A stretch of DNA of 64,000 nt from contig OZ010786.1 in assembly GCA_963932465.1 (NCBI GenBank), positions 533,389,073 through 533,453,072 of the forward strand. The letters are read 5' to 3'. Below are positions 54,594 through 64,000 of this stretch, piece after piece. The notes below the pieces were generated by a model that saw nothing but the letters and a program-made list of their open reading frames with translations, was not told where the DNA came from and did no database searches. A program made the translations under genes and the position numbers. Each line of letters begins with the position of its first letter. The first letter of the stretch is position 1. Origin of the DNA: Maratus speciosus. Taxonomy: Eukaryota; Arthropoda; Arachnida; Araneae; Salticidae.

Positions 54594-56339
54594 GGTGAAG
54601 GTGGAGCAAAATCGGGTACCATAAATGTTTGTTGTTCTTAAACGCAATTAAATGGGAAAACAAACTCTGAACACTGTTTTTCATTTTAAATTAATCATTG
54701 GCTACATTAAACATACTCTTTTCAGTAAAAAATGTAACTGATTATATGAAAAAAAATATCTAAAAAATATCTTTTTTCAGACATATGCAAAAATCCGGTT
54801 TTACCCAAATGGTTGGGTAAAACCGGGTACCCCTTTAGAACTTTTGGAAAACTCATTTTCTTTAAAAAAATCTTGTTTAATATAGTAAAAAAATACATTT
54901 TTGTTACATTTAACAAAACGAAATTGCACATGTCTCCTTCCATGTGTCAAAAATAAATCTATAGCAAATTAACTACATTTTATATGCCTACTTATTTTAC
55001 GCTGAAAGTCTTAGAGTTATTTTAACTGCAAAAAATCACAAACAAATTTATTATGCGTGACATTTCACACGTCGTATGGAACTTTCTTTGGATTTAGAAT
55101 TGGAGTAAAGTTCATTGCAAAACATTCAGGTTTCACTATCTTTTTCATCTTCGGAGGATGCCTCATCAACCTTTTTTGGTTTCTTTTCCTGTTGATTCTT
55201 ATTTTCTTTGAAGAATCTTCCTTTTTCGTTTTGCAGACTGTTTGGCTTCTTTCTCTTTAATATCTGTTTCGATCTCTAATTTATAGGTTGAAGTAGTTAA
55301 AATAACAGTTTTCACTTCGTTTGCCAGCTCTTATCAATTTTAAAGCCTTCCTGGGGAGTGGTAATAACATTCTAATTGAAATTGGAAATTCAGATTGCTG
55401 GCTACACAATATCAGATCTCGATAGAAGAGGCTGGATGTTGTCAACTACTGGATGTGTGATGTCGACACTTTTAAATGTGGAAAGATGAGCTTCATTATC
55501 CTGTGATATTTCAAAAATATTTATTGCTGCAGTTATGCCAACCTATGGCTGCGTAGACTTAGGTGTTTTATCATTGACTTTCATGGGTTTCTTTGTCATT
55601 TCCGAAGGAGCAAATAGATCCAGGAAAAACATCGTTGTTGTAAGGAAGAATCTATGTTTTCTCAAACCGTCTGATTGGAGTATTTAAAACTACTGCTCTA
55701 AAAAAATGCAGCTTTGAATGATTTTCTAACTTAGTAAATTGTTACAGATAGCCCAGTATTGGAATTAACACAACTTCCTCACCTCTTGTTTGTAGTATGA
55801 GTTTAGAAGTTCTGTGAATAACGCATCAAATGGTTAACAGTAATTAACAGCATTAAATTGCAATTTAAAACTCCATGCTAAAGTATTAACTATCCTAAAA
55901 GAACCATTCCATGAGTGTAGGACAAAATGGGTATACCCGGTTGTGATCCATTCTCACGGACTCGGTTTTACCCCAACGTGACACAAATATTTAAACATAA
56001 CGTCACTACTCTCAGTCCTATACTAAAGGATCAGTAAAACTGTTAAAATACTTGCAAGAAAGCAAATAATTAAATATAGTACTCAATATATAATATTCTG
56101 GAAAACAGTTAATATATGCGTAAAACCTAGAAACAAACAAAATAATTTTTTAAGAGACATTCAAACGCATTCCTTCACACAAAAATAACAGCACACAATA
56201 GTACTTCGTTCAGCTACAAATGCCGTAATGATATTCGACAAGCAATTCCTGGTGTTTACCGACAGATAAAAGTTCAAATTTAGGAGGAACAAGCGCTACC
56301 CGGTTTTGACCACCTACCCGGTTTTGTACAACTCTCCCC
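54594..56339 (-). mobile_element. Second pogo/Tigger-like DNA transposon, inactive
   Basis: TA at 54592-54593 and 56340-56341 flanks GGTGAAGGTGGAGCAAAATC and, inverted from the right, GGGGAGAGTTGTACAAAACC; both continue with GGGTA. The ACCGGGTA word recurs inside (54800-54835, 55930-55985), a subterminal repeat. The end pattern resembles the element at 19218-27250. The minus strand carries a transposase remnant. Confidence 0.75.
55036..55510 (-). pseudogene. Transposase C-terminal remnant (Tigger-like)
   Basis: On the minus strand, in changing frames, HLSTFKSVDITHPVVDNIQP (from about 55500) is followed by a basic stretch. KEKEAKQSAKRKRKI comes next, then QQEKKPKKVDEASSEDEKDS. After a TGA, MFCNELYSNSKSKESSIRRV begins the finger that in relatives reads as a C-x2-C...W..C..C PHD-like module. 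Here it breaks off after KCHA. The acidic-then-finger order matches the element at 19.6 kb. The DDE core was not found. Clearly dead. Confidence 0.65.
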
Positions 56340-56364
56340 TATACATATACATGTATCTCTTTCT

Positions 56365-56368
<4 letters not shown>

Positions 56369-56433
<65 letters not shown>
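56369..56433. repeat. (TA)n microsatellite
   Basis: More than thirty TA dinucleotides lie between the second pogo-like element and the mariner-like element; TA-targeting insertions on both sides fit a TA-rich target. Confidence 0.9.
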
Positions 56434-56434
<1 letters not shown>

Positions 56435-56529
56435 CAGTTGTCTAAAACACATAGCGGCAATCTTTCAGGAGAGGTAAGGCACATCATAAACATTGAGAAT
56501 TGCACAGTAACATAAGGCAGACGTAAAAA

Positions 56530-56876
56530 TATTAAAGGGACAGAAGATGGGAGTGTGCCCTATCATGTAGAAACCTCATTTTACGACACAAATTTTGAGG
56601 CACAGGATGTAGTAAGCCTGGTAGTACATAAACCAGAAATATGAAATAATTTGCAGATGTCCGAGGTAATGACAACAGGCAAGGCCCGACTCAGAAATCG
56701 TGAATGGAACTGTCCAACATAGTCTGTTCCTTGGAGGGCGTACGATTAACGCATGGCCTGCCTTCACTTTGCCTACTACCTCTTAAGGACACAAAATCAT
56801 AAAAATTGTGATGCTTTTTCTAAAAATATGCTGTGTTCCGGTACATATTTCTGTGGAAACCATTCTGGGCACTATA
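56530..56876 (-). pseudogene. Transposase remnant of the mariner-like element, C-terminal side
   Basis: Frame pieces give VLPGLLHPVPQNLCRKMRF and LHDRAHSHLL, near the expected middle-to-late part of the protein. G and P of the usual H-D-G-A-P-A-H are replaced. The N-terminal piece is at about 58003-58039, beyond the nested element. Too short and damaged to work. Confidence 0.45.
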
Positions 56877-57999
56877 GATGCAGATTTACTGTTGCCAGTC
56901 GCTACGGGGCGACTAACTTTTTTGCTGTGGCGACAAACTTTCAGTGTCTAAGTCGCCAGAGATCATTTTCCGGTGTTCCCAATCCTCGACGCGGAATTTT
57001 ATATATTTTCTTCTTTTGCACAGTTCTTTTGCAAGCACCCATTTTTTTCACTGGCCGAGATCAAGTATGACCTTGATAAAAAGTCAAGGAATTTTTGAGA
57101 TCTCAGTTACCTTAGTGAACGCTGCTCCTGTGATGCACTGCTTTCTCGCCGAACATTATGGTTGAATATAATTCCGTGCATGCCCGCTCCATTATAAAGC
57201 TTAGCAGCTGGGCAGCTCGGCACATGAGCGCGCTAACGGTAAAGCTTCCCCCTTGGACACCAGCGAAAGCAAGCATTTCTTCGAAGGTTTTGTCCGAAAT
57301 CCAGAGTTGAATTAAATATTCCTTCACTGCAGATCTGCTTACGAGACAGTCCAAAGTTCCGATGAGATGGAGATTATTTAAGGTCTTTGGATCATGGAGT
57401 CGCAGAGATAGAGGATTCCGAACAAAAAAAAAAAAAAAAAAAAAAAAGAAACTCGCACGATAAAATGCTTAACGCGAGGTATATTCTTGCTCTGTAAATG
57501 TTTTCTGCAAGTGCAAGATTTTTATAGTGTAAAATAATCGTACACATTCCTGAATTGTTTTATATGTATTCTTTTATATGACAAAATTAAAATAAGAAAT
57601 AAAGTTTTCCTAATATTTTCCGTTATCAGGACTGCTTAGCTTATACATGTCTTGTTTTTCAATTGTATCTGTCCAACTTTATCTTCTGATATTTTCAGAT
57701 TTAAATTATACTTTTTTAATATCAAAATTTCAAGAATTTTAGGATTAAATAAAATATACAGATTTGTTGTATTTAGTCTGAGCTTTGTTGTACATCTGTA
57801 TTTATTAATTTATTTTTTCATTTTGGATTCCTGAGTTTTTTTTTTCTTTTGTTAAGTTTTTTTTTTCCATATAAACACTAGTATTTTATGCGTTTGTTTC
57901 ACAATGTGGCCACTAGACTTTAGAAAGGAGCCAAAGTGGCGACTGGATTTTTGGGGTTTAGGATCCACTGGCTCCTTAAAAAATTTGGGAATCTGCACC
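56877..57999. mobile_element. Nested TATA-flanked element in the mariner-like copy
   Basis: TATA at 56873-56876 and 58000-58003 flanks the ends GATGCAGATTTACTG and, inverted from the right, GGTGCAGATTCCCAA. CAGTCGC and GTGGCGAC words lie near both ends. The interior includes a GC-richer block with an open frame on the minus strand (57112-57425) and AT-rich DNA. No transposase is seen. Confidence 0.55.
57112..57425 (-). CDS. Unrecognised open frame in a GC-richer block, possibly captured exon
   Basis: The frame is open for about 105 codons up to a T-run (57427-57447 on the plus strand is poly(A)). It includes NPLSLRLHDPKTLNNLHLIG, SAVKEYLIQLWISDKTFEEM, GGSFTVSALMCRAAQLL and ends RSSVH. There is no ATG near its 5' end, so it is not a complete gene. 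Base composition is clearly less AT-rich than the surroundings, and it lies inside a TSD-bounded element. I do not recognise a family. It could be a captured host exon, a worn transposase part or chance. Confidence 0.3.
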
Positions 58000-58289
58000 T
58001 ATACTGGACACTCTCATTGATCTGCTCGTACGTTGCCATTAACCATCAACATTTATACACGAACCGAATGTCTGCAGCTCCCTGTTCTTAAAATGTTTCA
58101 TGTTCATCTCTAGGCGAGTACTGCTCAAATGACTGTGATAATACAGATATTTTCACTCCAGTGCACTGGTGAACAGCACAACCTACCGGTGTACAATGAC
58201 ATTCCCGGTTATTGACTGCTGTGTAATTCTCAAAAGCAATGTACCCTATCTCCCCTAACAATTTGTCGCTACATTTTTGAGACACCCTG

Positions 58290-58349
58290 TATATATATAT
58301 ATATATATAACCATTAAATAAACATTACCGACCACCAACAAAAACTGTG

Positions 58350-58384
<35 letters not shown>
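58290..58384. repeat. Two (TA)n microsatellites
   Basis: TA runs at about 58290-58309 and 58353-58383, separated by a short AT-rich spacer. Confidence 0.9.
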
Positions 58385-58386
<2 letters not shown>

Positions 58387-58389
58387 AGT

Positions 58390-60009
58390 TGAATACAACT
58401 AACAGATTTTAAGTTATACATCATACCTATTTCATTGTTTCAATATTAATGTTTGTTACATTTAAAGTAAGGTTTAAATTTTTTTTTCTCCATGACAATT
58501 TTAAACGAAAAGTTGTCTGTTTTCGCTTTCTTACAACAATTAATAATAAAAACAAATTTCGATTACGTTTATAGAATACACTGTACTACATTTAAATTCA
58601 AGTTATTTTAAAACACAAACTGACCTTGACATCTGTTTGAATGTAATATATGGAAATTTATACAAAAAATATTCTACACCTCATTGAGTATGAACATATC
58701 ATATACGTCGTTTTGAAATATTTCATTTAAATATATGTTATTTAAATTTAAAAAAAAGCTTTTTGAAAGAATAATGTATTTTTAAATAAAACAAATCAAT
58801 AAAAATGCTCCCCAACTAAAATAAAAAAATCTTCCAATTTAATTATCAATCAAATATTTATTCGTGTTTCATAAAGATTACAAAAATGTTATGGAGATTT
58901 TTAAAATGTTGAATTCAAAAATACAAATATAAGACAATGTAAATAAAAAGCGAGATTACCGAGCCTTACTTATAAAGACTGATAAAATCTTTTTAATTAA
59001 CCGCAAAGACATCCTGCAAATGAAAATTTTATCATCGTTTTAATAAATGCATTTATTTGTTAAAATTATTTTTAATATTTTCCGGTTGCGGAACATGTTC
59101 TTTTAACCGTTTAAGCATTTTTCTCGCAACTAGAACAATCAGGTGTATAATGTTAAAACGAATATCAGTTAATCAAGCATTTGAGAAAGATAAGAAAATG
59201 ATTAAATTGAAATTTGCTATCATTTATTTTTACTGTCTTTCGCTATCTCTTTTCGTAGGATATTTGTTTAAATGAATTATTTCATTTCCAGCTAAGAGGA
59301 TAGAGGAAATTTAGAATTAATGCTTTTCGTTAATATATAATTATTTTTTTCTGCTATTGATTGCAAGGAACAGTGCATTTTAAAATAATAAAATATGGGT
59401 AGTGTTTCAGAAGGAAATATTTAAAGTATCATTTATGTTAATAAAATCTATATTGCTTTGATCACTTATGGAAATGCGTAAATGGTATTTTTTATCGTAA
59501 TGACACTGCTCAGCAAAAATGTAAAAACGTTTACCTCCCTGCAAATCAAATATGTGACTTTGCAAACCTGACATTTTTAATCTAAATATAATATCCAAAT
59601 TGTTCATGATATGTCATTTCGATTTCTAGTAACAACAAATTACACAGATTTATGATAATAATATTAACCCAGATTTCTAAAAATAACAAATAATGAAGAA
59701 TCTTTATATTAAATTAGAATACTATATAAAAATGGAAAAATGAAAAAAGGTATTTTCATTATCTTAGATAAAAAAAGTGACTAACATATACCATGGAAAT
59801 TTATTTTGTTGATAGTTGTAACGTTTATTGTTCTTTTGGTGTGTCCATGTCTATCCGTATCCACTTACACATTTTAAATCCTTTTGTTACTGTAACTTTG
59901 CTAATGTTTATATACATTTACTTAAGTTATTTATATATTAACATATACATACTTTGGTTACTTTTATCCTGTTTACATGACCTTGTTGACCAATAATAGT
60001 TACTTGACC
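58390..60009. other. No gene seen; AT-rich DNA
   Basis: 1.6 kb without recognisable coding sense, element ends or tandem structure; frames up to 72 codons look random. Confidence 0.45.
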
Positions 60010-60220
60010 CTGCATCTTGAGGTGTTATATAGCATATGCTTCGGTCAGGTGTCCATCATATCGCGAAACCCTTGGTGTTTATCTACCAAGCTACTTGGTA
60101 CTCATTTTATCGACAGTGAAGGGATGAAATGTTGTGTAAACTTGCCCAGCCGTGAGTTGAAATCTTGACCTGGAGCGCTTCAGTCAGACTTGCTGAGCAC
60201 TGAACCACTGTGCTTGATTT
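60010..60220 (-). mobile_element. SINE, minus strand, same core as at 52.7 kb
   Basis: On the minus strand a tRNA-like head reads GCACAGTGGTTCAGTGCTCA (A-box region) and AGGTCAAGATTTCAACTCAC (B-box-like). It is followed by the core TTTCATCCCTTCA...GTCGATAAAATGAGTACCAA. The downstream part (GGTAGATAAACACC and beyond) is unrelated to the other copy's tail. Confidence 0.7.
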
Positions 60221-60908
60221 ATTTAAATTATGTTTTTCTTTAAGAAGAAAATGTTATAGAACGACTAGGAAAAATAATTTCCAAGAATATTTTGAACATT
60301 TTCTACTCTTATGTTAATATCTGACACAGTTAAATTAGATTTAAATTGGATTTAAACACAGCAGCTTTTATATGCTTGTTCCTGAGGAAGTACCTGTTTT
60401 TAGGAGACATATCGGGGATTCTGTGCAAAGTTTGCATTATTTACAGATGTATACAATGTGGTGAGCAATAAAACATTTATTTAGAAGGTCGGGATGAAAA
60501 TTGCACTTACAATGTGATGTTTAAATAAATAAAATCAAAGTGTAAGAATAAATCCATATCTGTGATGCAATCATTGTAATATTAATCTTCTTGCTACATT
60601 TGCATGCAAATTGAAGCAGAAAACAGGAGATCTTCTAATCATTAAGCTGCATATTCTATCGTTAGATGTTATAGATTTATGTCGTATTAGCATAACAGCC
60701 AGTATAAGTTACATTAATTTCAAGTTGGCAAAATCTTTATACGGTAAAAGTAATGTAAAATAAATAAATTTTAGGATTGTAATAATTTTAATATCTGATA
60801 AAAGAACCTACATATAACCCTGTGACTTCTACGACTGATTTCAAAATGTTTTACTTTCAATTTACAGTTTCTAAATTTAACCTAGCGTTTACAAATACTT
60901 GCTATTAT
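60221..60908. other. No gene seen; AT-rich DNA
   Basis: No repeats, element ends or coding sense recognised. Confidence 0.45.
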
Positions 60909-62295
60909 AATTCTGTATCAAGTAAATTTCCTTAGCGCGTTAACATTTAAAAATTTAGCTTGGTATAATTTCCGAAACCTTTTGCATATGAACTTACGTT
61001 AAATTAAATGCCTGATATTTGTTTTACGTTTTAAGATAATCTTCAGCTGAAATAGACACTTCATTATTAACGAACGCGAATGTTTATATATTTTTTCATT
61101 TAAAAGTTATAGCAAATAAAAAATTATCGTCTTATTAATTAAAAACACTAGCGACCCTTAGCGACCAGTTTGGTCTCCGTTAGATGTGTGCTAAGCATTG
61201 TACCATGTTACGTTTATCCAAAATTTCATTTACTTTATCAATACTTCGCCAAATCAGAAGTTTCTAGTAGAGAAATCAAGAACTCCGTATTTTTATGAAT
61301 ATTACTTGGTTATCCCGTCGACCAAAAATATATCTCCAAACTATAAGATTAAATATCAATAATGGTTGATAATTCTGTATCAAGTAAATTTCCTTAGCGC
61401 GTTAACATTTAAAAATTTAGCTTGGTATAATTTCCGACACCTTTTGCATATGAAATTACGTTAAATTAAATGCCTGATATTTGTTTTACGTTTTAAGATA
61501 ATCTTCAGCTGAAATAGATACTTCATTATTAACGAACGCGAATGTTTATATCTTTTTTCATTTAAAAGTTATAACAAATAAAAAAAATATCGTCTTATTA
61601 ATTAAAAACACTAGCCGCCCTTGGCGACCAGTTTGGTCTCCGTTAGATGTGTGCTAAGCATTGTACCATGTTACTTTTATCCAAAATTTCATTTACTTTC
61701 TCAATATTTCGCCAAATCAGAAGTTTCTAGTAGAGGAATCAAGAACTCCGTATTTTTATGAATACTGCTTGATTATCCCGTCGACAAAAAATATATCTCC
61801 AAACTATAAGATTAAATATCAATAATGGTTGATAATTCTGTATCAAGTAAATTTCCTTAGCGCGTTAACATTTAAAAATTTAGCTTGGTATAATTTCCGA
61901 CACCTTTTGCATATGAAATTACGTTAAATTAAATGCCTGATATTTGTTTTACGTTTTAAGATAATCTTCAGCTGAAATAGATACTTCATTATTAACGAAC
62001 GCGAATGTTTATATCTTTTTTCATTTAAAAGTTATAACAAATAAAAAAATATCGTCTTATTAATTAAAAACACTAGCCGCCCTTGGCGACCAGTTTGGTC
62101 TCCGTTAGATGTGTGCTAAGCATTGTACCATGTTACTTTTATCCAAAATTTCATTTACTTTCTCAATATTTCGCCAAATCAGAAGTTTCTAGTAGAGGAA
62201 TCAAGAACTCCGTATTTTTATGAATACTGCTTGATTATCCCGTCGACAAAAAATATATCTCCAAACTATAAGATTAAATATCAATAATGGTTGAT
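60909..62295 (+). repeat. Three tandem copies, 462-463-bp period
   Basis: Copies start at 60909, 61371 and 61834 with AATTCTGTATCAAGTAAATT and end with AATATCAATAATGGTTGAT. Copies 2 and 3 differ by about one base in an A-run; copy 1 differs from them at a number of positions. So a recent duplication of the second copy followed an older one. The unit has a small GC-richer patch (CTTGGCGACCAGTTTGGTCT) and no coding sense. Confidence 0.95.
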
Positions 62296-63044
62296 CGTAA
62301 ATTTCATATTCGCTTGTTTTTATGCAAGTTACACCTGTTTACGTCATCAAGTTATTTTTATTTCGACGGTTTATTTGTATTTTTATTTATCTTATGCTAA
62401 TTTATTTGTTCTTTCGCTATTTAAAATAAAAATTATGTCAATTTGTATAATTTGGCGAGTGGTTTGGCGATTTATATAATTTGGCGAAATTGGTTGACGG
62501 TATAACTAAGTAGTGCCTTTTTATGCTAGACGGACGCAAGTGATAAATCATCAAACATTGTCTTTCCAATCGCAGTTTTTCATATGTCATTAAATTCATC
62601 TAAAATATAATAATTTCACTCATTTTATTTAAAATACATAATTTTAATTTGAAATTCGCGAGTTTCACTTTCCTTTCCCTTTTTTAAGAAAAAGAAAAGA
62701 AAAATAATAAATAATACCAAAAACCATGACTTTTAATTTCAATATCAAAGCATTGTTTTAATTCACCACGCGAAAAATAAAAAATGTAAAATATGGTCAC
62801 CTGGCAAATAAAAAGCGAAGTTGTCAGCCCGGGACTATTGATGACAGTCACATGACATAGGCTATTATTACAGAGATTGATAAAAAATATACACACACAC
62901 ACATATATATATATATAGATTTCTTTGACATTTTATTTGTTGAGTTCATTGTGCAAACAAAAGAAAAAAATAATTACAAAAATAACACATATGCGGAAGT
63001 GCTAAAAGCAAATATAAAAGTGGTAAAAGCTTAGTCGTTCTTTT
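62296..63044. other. No gene seen; (CA)n(TA)n microsatellite at 62889-62918
   Basis: AT-rich sequence; ATTTGGCGA occurs twice near 62450-62490. Nothing else is supported. Confidence 0.5.
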
Positions 63045-63965
63045 TATCTTGTATTTTTGTTTTGCACGGCACAAATTGTAGTAAAGGGGTTGTTTTTCCC
63101 CTAAGAAAAAATAAGCTTTCTATTGAATCAATCCATTACTTATAAAGTGACGTTTTGTTTTTCTTACGCTAATATTTTCATCATAGGCAAATGTATCTTC
63201 GTTAAATAAATAGTCAAACAATCTCAGAGGGAATATTTTAGCGATAATGTTTACTAGAAATATTGACACAGAATATGAATGTTAGGATAATGTGTATCAG
63301 AATTCCTAAAATTGTTTTCAGATAAACGATCTGTATTGCTTTATCAGTGGTTTTTAAAAATCCATTTTTTGTAGAAACACATACAATTACTCCTAAATGT
63401 ACAAAAATAAACAACAGTAAGAAAAAGTACCATATAATGTGTTACATAAACGCATAAATTTAACGATTATTATTATAAATTTGTTTTTATCATAATTATC
63501 TTTATCCTCGACAATTGACTGAAAATCGTTTATTTTATTTAATCCAATAAAATTGCTTTTAAAGAAACATTCCTAGTAACATGTTACTGTTTTTAAAATA
63601 ATACTTTCGAGATTAAAACTTTTAACGAGAAAATATGCTAGAAAAAAGCAAAAAGTTTAAGTATTTGTTTAAGATTTTAAAATTTGAACTACTCAAATAG
63701 GCCCAAAAATCACAATGCATTCATAGTATAAAACACTGATAAAATTTTTGTATTATCAATCAATTCTTGAATTTCATATCTTCCAATACAATTGTTATAC
63801 AAAATCAGAGTTATACAAATTATTACACCCTGTACGATAGTACGTTTTCTGATCAGAGTAATGATGGATATCATCGAATGCTAAATGCAATATTACGTAC
63901 GCGTATAAAATTTTGAAACAAAAACTTAACACAATTTTTTAATAAGGTGAAATAAGTACGTAAAA
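63045..63965. repeat. Old dispersed repeat related to 1663-3935 and 9075-9140
   Basis: 63045-63290 aligns with 3696-3935, 63575-63965 with 1663-1925, and 63835-63885 with 9075-9140, all in the same orientation. The order of the first two blocks is swapped relative to the left end, as expected if both windows cut a long tandem or rearranged unit at different phases. Confidence 0.5.
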
Positions 63966-64000
63966 AGTATGTTAATGATACATGCAGAAGTATTTAGGCG

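Larger units (their letters stand above)
56434..58291 (-). mobile_element. mariner-like DNA transposon, interrupted by a nested element
   Basis: The right end, read on the minus strand, is ACAGGGTGTCTCAAAAATGT then AGCGACAA. The left end reads ACAGTTGTCTAAAACACATA then GCGGCAA, so the two form TIRs beside TA repeats. Such ACAGGGTGTCTCAAAA ends are common in mariner-related elements of arthropods. A minus-strand transposase remnant includes RKMRFLHDRAHSHLL near 56588-56541, similar to the M-x-F-M-H-D-G-A-P-A-H motif with the second catalytic D. A start MATYEQINESVQ lies at 58039. A 1.1-kb element at 56877-57999 splits it. Confidence 0.6.

Overview
The window looks like intergenic or heterochromatin-like nuclear DNA from an invertebrate animal, most likely an arthropod. 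It is strongly AT-rich with long homopolymers. It is packed with Ty3/gypsy, LINE, Penelope-type, Tc1/mariner, pogo/Tigger-like, SINE and foldback elements. I see no convincing intact host gene, no tRNA gene, no CRISPR array and no bacterial operon structure. The arthropod call, perhaps a chelicerate, rests on the mix of element families and is an inference.

Layout. 0-1.7 kb: 5' end of a minus-strand Ty3/gypsy element (LTR, primer site, decayed gag). 2.1-3.1 kb: old short-period satellite. 4.4-5.7 kb: terminal-inverted-repeat (TIR) element carrying a 5S rRNA-like copy. 7.1-8.9 kb: long-TIR element. 9.4-11.3 kb: a TTAA-flanked MITE and a dead Tc1 copy. 12.3-13.7 kb: an almost complete palindrome. 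13.7-18.5 kb: a foldback element with tandemly repeated arms, interrupted by a 5'-truncated LINE. 19.2-27.25 kb: a three-layer nest (pogo/Tigger-like element, then a foldback/tandem element, then a decayed gypsy). 27.4-35.0 kb: a roughly 330-bp satellite split by a young, nearly intact mag-like gypsy at 29.1-33.8 kb. 35.5-44.4 kb: an inverted tandem array split by a young 5.7-kb LTR element that carries a LINE-type ORF1/gag but no visible pol. 44.4-45.1 kb: TTAA-flanked MITE. 45-50 kb: three copies of an old repeat of roughly 0.9 kb, with a DNA transposon carrying a dead transposase in the third. 50-54 kb: SINE-like copies, a MITE, and a GIY-YIG endonuclease fragment inside a palindromic satellite. 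54.6-58.3 kb: second pogo/Tigger-like element and a mariner-like element with a nested TATA-flanked insert. 60.9-62.3 kb: three 462-463-bp tandem copies. The last kilobase resembles sequence near the start of the window.

Functionally the window is mainly a record of transposition. Several insertions can be closed exactly by their target-site duplications, which gives a relative order of events. The two youngest objects are the gypsy at 29096-33835 (LTRs differ at one base by eye) and the LTR element at 36040-41770 (about 1 percent LTR divergence). The latter is the best candidate for something undescribed: a non-autonomous LTR element that appears to have captured a LINE nucleic-acid-binding protein gene.
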